Of a DNA stretch of 64,000 bases, positions 30,106 through 38,428 are shown piece by piece. The notes under the pieces were generated by a model, which did not search any database, was not told the DNA's origin, and worked only from the letters and a program-made list of their open reading frames with translations. Each line of letters starts with the position of its first letter. The stretch's first letter is position 1. The position numbers and the translations under genes were made by a program. This stretch comes from Acidihalobacter sp. GTDB taxonomy: Bacteria > Pseudomonadota > Gammaproteobacteria > DSM-5130 > Acidihalobacteraceae. The stretch lies in assembly GCA_027013225.1 (NCBI GenBank), contig JALUXU010000022.1, positions 1-64,000 on the forward strand. The letters run 5' to 3'.

Positions 30106-31374
30106 TCAATGGCCGTATTTTTTGATGATGGCATCGATTTCCTTGACGCTCATCATACCCGTCTGCTCGACTTTGCCGTTTTTGACTGTCCAGATTGCCA
30201 TCGGCCCTGAGACATCCCCGTATTTATCGAAGGTCAAGGGGCCTGTGGCGCCTACATAATGGAAGGTTTTCCCTTCCTTGATAAGTCGCGCGGCTTTCTC
30301 AAAACCTTTGACACCGGCGTACACCGGCTCGCCAGCCATTCCAGTTACCTGGCGGATGTTGTCTTTGATGACATTTGCCGATGTTCCATGGCCTTTTTCC
30401 ATCGCCAGCGCAATCACCATCACGGCGTCATACGCATTTGTCATGTAAGCCTGGGTCGGGTAGTTACCATATTTGGCCTTGAAATCATTCTTGAAAATGG
30501 TGAGCGACGGTGTCTTCACGGAACCTCCCGCGGTACCGATCACCTTCTTCATATAACGAGGACCGACATCATTGACGAACTTCTGTGATTCCAGCCCATC
30601 CGGCAAAAGAAACACTTGCGGGCCACCGGCCGAGATCCATTCACGCGCCACTGTGGTGCCGTCTCCGGGATAACCGATCAGAAAAACTGCCTGTGGATCG
30701 CCTTGCAAGGCGCTGCTCACTTCAGACCGATATGAAGGCTGATTGGGATTGTAAGGCACCGATGCCGTAACTTCCCCTCCCATTTTTTTGAAATAACTGG
30801 AAAATTCACCAGCCAAGCCTTCGCCATAGGGATTCTTGACATAAATGACGGCCACACGCTTCAACCCATTGGCGCGGGCTTCTTTTGCCATCGCCACACT
30901 CTGCAGGGCATCTGAAGGCGCGGTCCGAAACCAATAGCCACCGGTTTTACCTTCTTTCGCTAACTCAGTGAAAGAAGGTGAAGTGGATGAGGGCGAAATC
31001 TGAACTACATGGCTAGGGGCAGTCACCGACGTCAGGATGGCCATGCTCACGCCACTGGACAAAGCGCCGACGATGGCTGGCACGTGATTGATGTCAACCA
31101 GCTGTTTAGCCGCGGCAACACCCACGGCGGGATTGGTCTGGTCATCCCGAAGATTCATTTTCAGCGTGCATCCATTGACCCCGCCCGCCTTGTTGACGGT
31201 ATCCACTGCCAGCTCGGCACCTTTGGCAATGGATTGCCCCAGAGCGCCCAAAGAGCCGGTCAAGGCCATCACGCTGCCAATGGTAGTAGTACAGGCCTGC
31301 GCCGCCATGGGAGCAAACGACAAAGCGCTAATTACCGCCGAAGCGACCAAGGTTTTTTTCAAGTGCTTTTGCAT
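30106..31374 (-). CDS. Branched-chain amino-acid ABC transporter substrate-binding protein (copy 2)
   Basis: Second LivK-type periplasmic binding protein, 422 residues. Signal peptide ends near MAAQA, mature protein CTTTIGSVMALTGSLGALGQ. It keeps the same binding-lobe motifs as its downstream paralogue (HVPAIVGALSSGVSMAIL). AAGGAG lies upstream of the ATG. The adjacent duplicate suggests a local gene duplication with divergence, perhaps widening substrate range of one permease. A 71-base gap separates it from livM. Confidence 0.88.
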   Translation of the reverse strand: MQKHLKKTLVASAVISALSFAPMAAQACTTTIGSVMALTGSLGALGQSIAKGAELAVDTVNKAGGVNGCTLKMNLRDDQTNPAVGVAAAKQLVDINHVPAIVGALSSGVSMAILTSVTAPSHVVQISPSSTSPSFTELAKEGKTGGYWFRTAPSDALQSVAMAKEARANGLKRVAVIYVKNPYGEGLAGEFSSYFKKMGGEVTASVPYNPNQPSYRSEVSSALQGDPQAVFLIGYPGDGTTVAREWISAGGPQVFLLPDGLESQKFVNDVGPRYMKKVIGTAGGSVKTPSLTIFKNDFKAKYGNYPTQAYMTNAYDAVMVIALAMEKGHGTSANVIKDNIRQVTGMAGEPVYAGVKGFEKAARLIKEGKTFHYVGATGPLTFDKYGDVSGPMAIWTVKNGKVEQTGMMSVKEIDAIIKKYGH

Positions 31375-31445
31375 ATCCCGGTACTCCTTAAAAAAGAAAA
31401 CGCAATAGACGCGCTAAACGCGCCTGTTTATGACTACCAATGCCA

Positions 31446-32414
31446 TCATTGGATATTGGATATCTTACTCTTGGTCTCCTCGGCCGCAACCTCCTTGCGC
31501 TCTCCCAAAAGACCCCGCGGCCGAAACAGCAAAGCCAACATGAGAACCAAACCGATCACGATGATTTGAATCGCCCCGCCTTTCACTTGTATATCGGCAG
31601 GTAAGAGCCACTGCACGACCGTTCCGCTGCCCGTCCACAGGGCCCAGACCAGAACGGCCCCTACAATCGCGCCCAGGTTGCTCCCACTGCCACCGACAAT
31701 CAGCATTGCCCAAACCTGGAATGTCAAGATCGGCATAAACAGAGTGGGGCTGATGTACTTGATGAAACTGGCATACAAGGCCCCGGACAAACCCATCAAT
31801 ACAGCGCCAATCACAAACGATTGCAAGCGATAGCTAAAGGCATTCTTACCTACCGAACCGGCCGCGGTTTCGTCTTCCCGAATGGCCATCAAAACTCGTC
31901 CCCAGGGCGAATTCACCATTCTTTCCAGTCCCACATAGACCAGCACCAGGATGAACATCATCATGCCGAGAAAAAACAGATTGTAGCCAAGATTACTGCT
32001 GAAATAATTCGCCAGCGGCTGAGGAATATTGTAGATACCTTGAGGCCCGCCAGTCAGCCAACTCAGATTATTGGCGATAAGCTGAATGCTAACCGCGATA
32101 CCGATGGTGGCGATGGCCAGGTAGTCATCGCGCAGGCGTAAAGTGGGGACCCCCACAATGAGCGCCACGATCCCCGACATAACCATGGCACCGAGAAGAG
32201 CCAATAGAAAAGGCCAGTTGTACCCGCCCAAGTGCCCTACCTGATCGGGCGTCGCAAGGATCGAAAAGGTGTAGGCTCCGACGGCAAAGAAGCCCACGAT
32301 GCCGATATTGAACAGTCCCGTGTAACCCCATTGAAGATTCAATCCCAGGGCCATAATGGCGTAGATCGAAGCTAGAATTAGGAAAAAAACGATATACGAA
32401 ATCCATCCGATCAT
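31446..32414 (-). CDS. livM: Branched-chain amino-acid ABC transporter permease LivM
   Basis: A 322-residue inner-membrane permease with about eight to ten helices. The LivM hallmark region GLNLQWGYTGLFNIGIVGFFAVGAY is near the N-terminus and ALMAIREDETAAGSVGKN in the cytoplasmic coupling loop contacts the ATPases. It overlaps livH by four bases (32411-32414). Confidence 0.92.
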   Translation of the reverse strand: MIGWISYIVFFLILASIYAIMALGLNLQWGYTGLFNIGIVGFFAVGAYTFSILATPDQVGHLGGYNWPFLLALLGAMVMSGIVALIVGVPTLRLRDDYLAIATIGIAVSIQLIANNLSWLTGGPQGIYNIPQPLANYFSSNLGYNLFFLGMMMFILVLVYVGLERMVNSPWGRVLMAIREDETAAGSVGKNAFSYRLQSFVIGAVLMGLSGALYASFIKYISPTLFMPILTFQVWAMLIVGGSGSNLGAIVGAVLVWALWTGSGTVVQWLLPADIQVKGGAIQIIVIGLVLMLALLFRPRGLLGERKEVAAEETKSKISNIQ

Positions 32415-33313
32415 CGGGTTTTTTCTCCAAGTATGCCGCTGGGACGAATCAGCAGAACCAATATCATAAGGGTGAAGGCTACCGCCGGTTTGTAGGCCGG
32501 AGAAATAAACAGGACGGACAGGTCCGCCGCGATACCAATCACCATACCGCCAAGGATGGCGCCATAGATGCTGCCGACCCCGCCGAGAATGGCCGCTGCG
32601 AATAGGAACAGCAGGAGATTGAAGCCCATTTCAGGCAGAATTTGAACGGTCAAGCCAAAGAAAACGCCGGCGACGGCGGCCAGAGAAGCCCCCACAATCC
32701 ATGTCCAGCGAACAATGTTGTTTATGTTGATGCCAGTGACCTGAGCAAGCGAGGTATTGTCTGCCGTTGCTCGCATCGCCTTGCCGAGTTTGGTACGGGT
32801 CATGAAAAGATGCAGCAGGATTACCAGAATGATACTCAGGCAAACCACGAAAATCTGATCTGGCGTTACCCGTACGCCTGGAAAGATCTCACGGGCGATC
32901 TGGATGTTTTCAGAGTAGTACTGAGGTTCCGGGCCGAAAATCACCACCACCAGATTGCGCAACAACAAAGACGCGCCGAAGGATGCGATGACCAGGGAAA
33001 CCTGGATATTGGTCTTGCGTAGGATCCGGAAAACCAGCCAATCGACGATGATGGCGAGAATCGATGTCATCACGGCCGTGAAAAGCAGCGCCACTACGAG
33101 CGGCCAACCGAACGACAAGGGACCGAAGGTCGCCCCTTGTACGCCACCAAAAGCCACGACGATGATCCAGGCGAAATAGGCGCCCCAAGTCAATAGCGAT
33201 CCATGGGCAAAGTTAGCGAAATTCAATATGTTATAAGTCAATGTTAAACCAATTGCTCCGAGTGCGAGCGTCGAGCCGAGAATAATTCCATCAGCCAGAT
33301 ATTGTCCAAACAT
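32411..33313 (-). CDS. livH: Branched-chain amino-acid ABC transporter permease LivH
   Basis: A 300-residue permease. It opens with GIILGSTLALGAIGLTLTYNILNFANFAHG, characteristic of LivH, and later has the coupling loop KLGKAMRATADNTSLAQVTGIN. The ATG shares its last base with the livF stop region (33313), so the two are coupled. It pairs with LivM to form the channel. Confidence 0.93.
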   Translation of the reverse strand: MFGQYLADGIILGSTLALGAIGLTLTYNILNFANFAHGSLLTWGAYFAWIIVVAFGGVQGATFGPLSFGWPLVVALLFTAVMTSILAIIVDWLVFRILRKTNIQVSLVIASFGASLLLRNLVVVIFGPEPQYYSENIQIAREIFPGVRVTPDQIFVVCLSIILVILLHLFMTRTKLGKAMRATADNTSLAQVTGININNIVRWTWIVGASLAAVAGVFFGLTVQILPEMGFNLLLFLFAAAILGGVGSIYGAILGGMVIGIAADLSVLFISPAYKPAVAFTLMILVLLIRPSGILGEKTR

Positions 33314-34053
33314 CAGAGCAGTCCCCCTTTGGAGCCCAAATAGAGTTCACCCACCTCTGGATTTTTCAGCAAGGCGTCGGCGCGGTCTTCGATTTGCTCC
33401 CTGCCTTCGGCCAGAACGTAGCCGCGATCCGAAATCATCAAGCCCGCCTTGGCGTTCTGCTCCACCATCAAAATGGTGACACCGGAATCTCGCACTTGCT
33501 GCACATTCTCGAATACCATCCCGACCAGTTTGGGTGACAAGCCGGCCGAAGGTTCGTCGAGCATTAGCAGTTTCGGTTCAACCATGAGCGCCCGCCCGAA
33601 AGCCACCATCTGACGCTGGCCGCCGGAAAGTTTACCTGCCGGAAGATGACGCAATCGGGCCAGATCCGGGAAAAGTGCATAAGTCGCTTCGATTCTTTCG
33701 GCAACCCCTGTTTTGCGGGTGTATGCCCCCATTTCAAGATTTTCTTCGACCGTCAGCTTTGCGAATACATTGTTTACCTGTGGGACGTAGCCGATGCCTT
33801 CTGTCACCATGCGGTGCGGCTTGATGCCGGTAATGTCCCGCCCCATCAACTCCACCTTGCCCCCAAAGACAGGCACAAGGCCAGCGATTGTTTTGATGAG
33901 AGTCGATTTGCCCGCGCCATTGGGGCCCAACACAGTGACGATCTCTCCAGCGTGGACAATCACATTGGCCCCGCGGAGAATCGGCACACCCGGCGTATAG
34001 CCAGCCTCCAGCTGCGTGGTGCGGAGCACCACTTCCCGGTGCGGTTCGCTCAT
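33313..34053 (-). CDS. livF: Branched-chain amino-acid ABC transporter ATPase LivF
   Basis: ABC ATPase of 246 residues with Walker A GPNGAGKSTL, signature LSGGQRQMVAFGRAL, Walker B LLMLDEPSAGLSP and a switch His replaced by Gln in MVEQNA, as is normal for LivF. The ATG at 34053 overlaps the livG stop by four bases. The longer frame to 34179 is inside livG and not used. Confidence 0.93.
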   Translation of the reverse strand: MSEPHREVVLRTTQLEAGYTPGVPILRGANVIVHAGEIVTVLGPNGAGKSTLIKTIAGLVPVFGGKVELMGRDITGIKPHRMVTEGIGYVPQVNNVFAKLTVEENLEMGAYTRKTGVAERIEATYALFPDLARLRHLPAGKLSGGQRQMVAFGRALMVEPKLLMLDEPSAGLSPKLVGMVFENVQQVRDSGVTILMVEQNAKAGLMISDRGYVLAEGREQIEDRADALLKNPEVGELYLGSKGGLL

Positions 34054-34823
34054 GATGCCTCCTCCACTTCGGGTTCGCCGCCAAGATAAGCATCCAGAAC
34101 ACGAGGATCGGTGCGTACCTGGTTGGCATTCCCTTCCATGAGAAGCTGGCCGTTGGCCATCACCAGGATGGGATCGCACAGTCGCATCACCATATCCATA
34201 TTGTGTTCAATCAAAAGAAAAGTGATTCCACGGGCATGCAATTCGATAATGCGTTCGATAATCTCGGCCAAAAGACTGGGGTTGACTCCGGCGCCGGGTT
34301 CGTCCAGCAGGATCATATCCGGATCCGCCATCAAGGCGCGGCCGATCTCCACCAGTTTTTGCTGACCACCTGAAAGATTCTTGGTTTGTAGATGCAATAC
34401 CCTGGAGAGATTCAGAAATTCAGCAATTTCACTGGCTTTTGCTCGCAATGCACGCTCTTCTTCTCGTACTTTGCCAGGCCGAAACCAGTTGTTCCAGAAA
34501 TGCTCGCCGCTCTGTCCGGCAGGAACGACCATCAAATTTTCGAGCACCGTCATATCTGGAAACGGCCTGGGAATCTGGAAGGTACGAACCAATCCTTTGT
34601 GGAAAATCTTGTACGGAGGCAAGCCCTCAATGTGCTCACCCTTGAACAAAATTTCTCCCCGCGTAGGTGCGTAAACTCCCGCCATGGTGTTGAAGAGTGT
34701 GGTTTTGCCGGCCCCATTGGGCCCTATCAGGCCAGTGATCGTATTTTTTCTTATCTCGAATGTTACGCCATCGATCGCTTTGAGCCCACCGAACTCCTTG
34801 CTGAGATCCCTGACTTCAAGCAT
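34050..34823 (-). CDS. livG: Branched-chain amino-acid ABC transporter ATPase LivG
   Basis: ABC ATPase of 257 residues, first gene of the operon. Walker A GPNGAGKTTLFNTMAG, LivG-type insert VRTFQIPRPFPDMTVLENLMV, signature LSGGQQKLVEIGRAL, Walker B MILLDEPGAGVNP and switch LIEHNMDMV. The gene order G-F-H-M-K-K differs from the E. coli order (K-H-M-G-F). AGGACAG precedes the ATG. Confidence 0.93.
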   Translation of the reverse strand: MLEVRDLSKEFGGLKAIDGVTFEIRKNTITGLIGPNGAGKTTLFNTMAGVYAPTRGEILFKGEHIEGLPPYKIFHKGLVRTFQIPRPFPDMTVLENLMVVPAGQSGEHFWNNWFRPGKVREEERALRAKASEIAEFLNLSRVLHLQTKNLSGGQQKLVEIGRALMADPDMILLDEPGAGVNPSLLAEIIERIIELHARGITFLLIEHNMDMVMRLCDPILVMANGQLLMEGNANQVRTDPRVLDAYLGGEPEVEEAS

Positions 34824-35148
34824 GGTGTATTCTGTCCTGTTATGAAAATCGCATTCTGCGGTTGCAAGTTGTTTTTACTGCACGATCAACGCCGCCACGT
34901 CCGAGCCAAGCGTTTTTTTAGAGCCCGGGTGCCTTTCAGATTTACAAGAGCTTAGCAGGGTGAATGTGGATTAGATACCCATTTTACAGTCATTGGCAAC
35001 AAAATACTGGTTCCCTGATGAGTTGAGTTCCAAACCCGCCTGATTCCCTTCGACACTGTAAATTTCACCCTAATCCATAAGACTCTTTGAGAAATTTGCG
35101 ACTGACTTATATCAGATTACGAGGGCATATTCCATCATTGATTCCAGA
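34824..35148. other. Divergent intergenic region upstream of livG
   Basis: About 320 bases without a supportable gene, between divergent livG and the methyltransferase gene. It should hold the liv promoter; a TTGCAA-17-CATAAC pair at 34839-34867 on the minus strand is too close to the ATG to be convincing. Confidence 0.4.
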
Positions 35149-35174
35149 TCGCCTTATATTAAGGCGAGATTTTT
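35149..35174 (+). terminator. Terminator-like hairpin upstream of methyltransferase gene
   Basis: TCGCCTTA-tat-TAAGGCGA followed by GATTTTT. No gene on the plus strand ends nearby, so it may instead be a regulatory hairpin in the leader or promoter region of the gene at 35242. Confidence 0.45.
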
Positions 35175-35241
35175 ATCCCTTGAAACCACCCTTCTGGCAC
35201 TTTTTGATATCATCCGCACACATTTGAAGGACACCAATCCT

Positions 35242-36150
35242 ATGGCGAAATCACCTCGGGTTTGCGATTACGAAAATTCCAAATACCGCTCAGAATTCTG
35301 GGAGGGACAGGGGCGGGAATATGAAGACCAGGTGGAACGAATCGCCTTGCACCGCTTGATGCCGCCCAAAGGAGCCACTCTTATCGAGATCGGCGCCGGC
35401 TTCGGCCGTCTGGCGAACGAATACAAAGGCTACGACAAAGTCGTTTTGTTTGACTACTCCCGCTCCCTTTTGCGTGAGGCGCAGGCGCATCTTGGCGATG
35501 ATCACCGCTATTTATATGTGGCGGGAAACTTTTATCAATTGCCATTTGTGAGCGGCTTGTTCGATACCATTGTTCAAGTCAGGTCCCTGCATCACGCCTC
35601 AGACCCTGAAACCCTGTTTCAACAAGTCTCCAGAGTTGCTCGCCCAAAAGGTCATTACATTCTCGAATATGCCAACAAACGCAACCTCAAGGCTATTCTC
35701 CGCTATGCTCTGATGCGCCAGAAATGGTCTCCTTTCGAGTTGGAGCCTTATGAATTTCTACCCGTACATTTCGACTTTCATCCAAAATGGATTGATAAGC
35801 AATTGAAAGCGTACGGATTCCAAAACCAAGCCTCCATCCCCGTCTCCTTTTTCAGAATCGCTCTGCTGAAACGATCAATTCCCCTCCCCTGGCTAGTAGG
35901 CTTGGACGGCCTCATGCAACACTTGGGCAGACTGGGACTGTTTTCTCCCAGCGTATTCACCTGCAATAGGTTCAAGGAAGAAGGAGTTATATCCAAATCG
36001 GACACTTTTTTCGCCTGCCCTCAATGCGCCACGCCTATAGAAGATAACGATTCGCTGTTGGTTTGTTCAAAATGCAAGACAGGTTGGCGAAAACATGATG
36101 GATTGTATGATTTCAAAGAACCCATCGCGATCGAAGAGCGTAGGGCTTGA
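35242..36150 (+). CDS. Class I SAM-dependent methyltransferase with C-terminal zinc ribbon
   Basis: A 302-residue protein. The N-terminal two-thirds is a class I methyltransferase: motif I LIEIGAGFGRLANEY, an acidic end of strand 2 (VVLFDYS) and motif with FDTIVQVRSLHH, which fits the Methyltransf_11 group. The C-terminus has a Trm112-like zinc ribbon with CPQC and CSKC pairs (about residues 262-285). Substrate unknown; ribbon-bearing methyltransferases can act on quinones, RNA or lipids. ATG at 35242 follows GAAGGA by about 10 bases; an upstream TTG at 35224 is possible. It stands alone, divergent from the liv operon. Confidence 0.75.
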   Translation: MAKSPRVCDYENSKYRSEFWEGQGREYEDQVERIALHRLMPPKGATLIEIGAGFGRLANEYKGYDKVVLFDYSRSLLREAQAHLGDDHRYLYVAGNFYQLPFVSGLFDTIVQVRSLHHASDPETLFQQVSRVARPKGHYILEYANKRNLKAILRYALMRQKWSPFELEPYEFLPVHFDFHPKWIDKQLKAYGFQNQASIPVSFFRIALLKRSIPLPWLVGLDGLMQHLGRLGLFSPSVFTCNRFKEEGVISKSDTFFACPQCATPIEDNDSLLVCSKCKTGWRKHDGLYDFKEPIAIEERRA

Positions 36151-36175
36151 TGGGCGAGATGAACTGCGTCGCGCT

Positions 36176-36557
36176 GTAAAGCCCCCGAAATACTGGACAC
36201 TCCCCTGGCTACACTCTGGGGCTCATCAAGCGGTCATCAATAGCCTGCCTCAGGTAAATGCCAGAAATACCATGAGCGCACCGATTTACCTCCCATGCCA
36301 TCGCCATTCTTGTGATTAATCGCGCCAGAAAATGCCATTGATGATGCAGATGATATTATCAATAGGATTAATTTAATTGTTATTAATCAATGTGTTATAA
36401 ATTCACGCCACTCCCACTCTATTATCAATAAGCCTTTTTGTCTTTTATATTCAATGACTTATTTTCCTGCCAAACAATAATACCAGGAAAAATACCATGC
36501 TCAGAAAATCCTTCAAAATGCTCGAAATGTGCCGATTGAGCGCAACCAGACAGCACC
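36176..36557. other. Non-coding, AT-rich region with possible IS end
   Basis: No gene I can support. TGTAAAGCCCCCGAAATACTGGACA (36175-36199) resembles an IS3-type terminal repeat, with no transposase next to it. From about 36340 the sequence is strongly AT-rich and carries two copies of TATTATCAATA (36354, 36420). Confidence 0.35.
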
Positions 36558-36885
36558 TTAGGCGGCCTTCCGGGCTTTGACTTCCAGATGTATCCCTTCC
36601 TGCTCCTGCAGACAACCGATCACCGCAAACAGATTACTCGCCTGGGGGGGTCCCTTTTGGCCCGAACATGCGCATGAGGCTCTTGCTCGACTTTTCGAAA
36701 ACCCGGGACAGTTCTTCGAACCCGATTGTCGCGTTGATGTAGTCACGCAGCACCGCCTTGCCGGTATCGACGTCACCGGAAAGCAGGCATTCGACCCCTT
36801 CTTGCAACAGGGCCTTGCGAAACGCTGGATCCCGTTGGGCGCGTGCCTGAATGGTGTCCTTAAAATCTTTCGTCAGAGCCATCAT
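36558..36885 (-). pseudogene. Antitoxin of a HigBA-like module, frameshifted
   Basis: The first 80 codons encode an addiction-module antidote (HigA-like): FKDTIQARAQRDPAFRKALL, then GKAVLRDYINATIGFEELSR and SKSLMRMFGPKG. A run of seven Cs (plus-strand G at 36644-36650) then shifts the frame, giving an early stop at 36634. The expected C-terminus (QASNLFAVIGCLQEQEGIHL) continues in another frame to 36558. One base change in the homopolymer would restore the full protein, so this is either a recent inactivation, a phase-variable tract or a sequencing error. Its ATG overlaps the stop of the toxin remnant by the typical ATGA. Confidence 0.8.
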
Positions 36886-37120
36886 GTCACCTCTTGCCGT
36901 TTCCGGCGCTTATAGTCGCGCCAATGCCCTTTCGCGGCAGCAATATCTGCATCCTGGCGCCACCCGCGAGCAATATCACCACCCGATCCACGTCCTTGCC
37001 AAAGTAGATCCGATAGCCAGGGCCAAAATCAATCCGGTACTCATAGACGCCGGCTGCGCCCCGCCCACAGCGCCGGACGCCAGTAAAAAACGATCCGGTT
37101 GACCGGGCTTGGGTCAATAG
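36882..37120 (-). pseudogene. Toxin of a HigBA/RelE-like module, decayed
   Basis: The core GVYEYRIDFGPGYRIYFGKD is the hallmark of the RelE/HigB-like addiction killer family. It should continue into DIAAAKGHWRDYKRRKRQEV, and it does, but only after a frame shift near 36945. Upstream, QAR and VNRI-like pieces lie in other frames and the true N-terminus is missing. At least two to three indels are needed to read it, so it is a remnant. The ancestral stop TGA (36882-36884) overlaps the antitoxin ATG, confirming the original two-gene layout. Confidence 0.75.
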
Positions 37121-37174
37121 CGGTGGGGTTTGAAGGCTTGCAATGCAAGAGTCTCTTCGATCTGTCCTATTGAA

Positions 37175-38221
37175 TCAAACATTCAAATCCTGCTCTTTAT
37201 TAGCCAGCGCATCCAATGCCTTGAATGCCGCTTGCCAAGTGGCCTGCTTTCGCAATTGATTCATTTGTGGATGTCTGCGGTGACGATGAAATCTGGCTAA
37301 ACGAGAACCAGCCACGGGATCGTACTCGCTCGGCAAAGTATCGAGTATCGTTGCCGCGCCTTCCGGATGGTTGCAAACCAGCACCATATCACAACCCGCA
37401 TCTAACGCAGCGCGAGCTCGGTCAGGGTAAGTTCCAAGAGATTCGGCGCCTGCCATGCTCAGATCATCACTGAATATAGCGCCTTGGAACCGCAATTTTT
37501 CTCGCAAAATCTCTTGCAACCAAAAAGAAGAAAAACCGGCCGGCAATTCATCGACCTGAGTATAGCGAACGTGGGCAGGCATAATTCCAGCAAGGGTGTC
37601 ATTCGCCAAATCGACGAAAGGAAGCACATCCTCCTTTAGCAGTACATCCAGAGGACGTCCGTCTTCTGGCAAGGTGAGATGGGAATCCTCACGAACACCT
37701 CCATGGCCGGGAAAATGCTTGCCAACCGCCTCCATACCCGCTTTTCTCATGCCACGCACATACGCTTTTCCCAATGCAATGACACCGTGAGGGGTGCGAT
37801 GAAAAGCGCGATCGCCAATTACCCCACTGACACCATGGTTTATATCCAGTACCGGAGCGAAACTGAAATCTATTCCTACCGCGCGAAGTTCGGACGCCAT
37901 TATCCACCCAGCCTGCTCAGCCAGCTTCTCGCCATTCGCTTTGTCTTGATCATAAACCTCACCTATCGCTGCGGATGATGGGAGGCGAGTAAAACCATCT
38001 CGAAACCTCTGAACCCGCCCACCCTCATGATCAACCGCAACCAGAAGATGCGGCTCTCGGATCGAGTGAATGGAATCAACCAAGGCAGCAATCTGTTCGA
38101 CAGATTCAAAATTACGAGTAAAGAGAATCACCCCACCCGCTTGGGGATGGCGCAACATTTCATATTCCTGAGGCGACAATTCCACGCCTTCCAGATCCAG
38201 CATTACCTGACCAGGTCCCAC
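37175..38221 (-). CDS. nagZ: Beta-N-acetylhexosaminidase NagZ
   Basis: Cytoplasmic GH3 enzyme of cell-wall recycling that removes GlcNAc from anhydro-muropeptides. The 348-residue protein has the flexible-loop general acid motif KHFPGHGGVREDSH and the nucleophile Asp in FSDDLSMAGAES. N-terminus GPGQVMLDLEG matches the family, and LLVAVDHEGGRVQRFR is intact. No ampD or ampG is present in the window. ATG at 38221 is the frame's natural start. Confidence 0.93.
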   Translation of the reverse strand: MGPGQVMLDLEGVELSPQEYEMLRHPQAGGVILFTRNFESVEQIAALVDSIHSIREPHLLVAVDHEGGRVQRFRDGFTRLPSSAAIGEVYDQDKANGEKLAEQAGWIMASELRAVGIDFSFAPVLDINHGVSGVIGDRAFHRTPHGVIALGKAYVRGMRKAGMEAVGKHFPGHGGVREDSHLTLPEDGRPLDVLLKEDVLPFVDLANDTLAGIMPAHVRYTQVDELPAGFSSFWLQEILREKLRFQGAIFSDDLSMAGAESLGTYPDRARAALDAGCDMVLVCNHPEGAATILDTLPSEYDPVAGSRLARFHRHRRHPQMNQLRKQATWQAAFKALDALANKEQDLNV

Positions 38222-38428
38222 GCGATATTCCTCAAGATATTGCGATAGAAAACAATTTCCCTTTTTGCAAGGCAGATATAATCTTTTCAGTGATGTGCTG
38301 AGTTGTTAGAAGCGGATCCAAAGAATTGGTCAGCATGATAAGTGAAGCCCCTCCTTTTGACGGCCAGACGGGCGATCCAGAGTTATTACATGCGTCAGAT
38401 CAATCAGTCAATTCCAAACCACCAGCTC

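Noticed and set aside
34839-34867. Promoter TTGCAA-17-CATAAC for livG
   Set aside because: The transcript start would be only a few bases before the ribosome site, and both boxes are weak.
35195-35210. Sigma-54-like TGGCAC before the methyltransferase gene
   Set aside because: The -12 part does not fit: with correct spacing the bases are GATA rather than TTGC.
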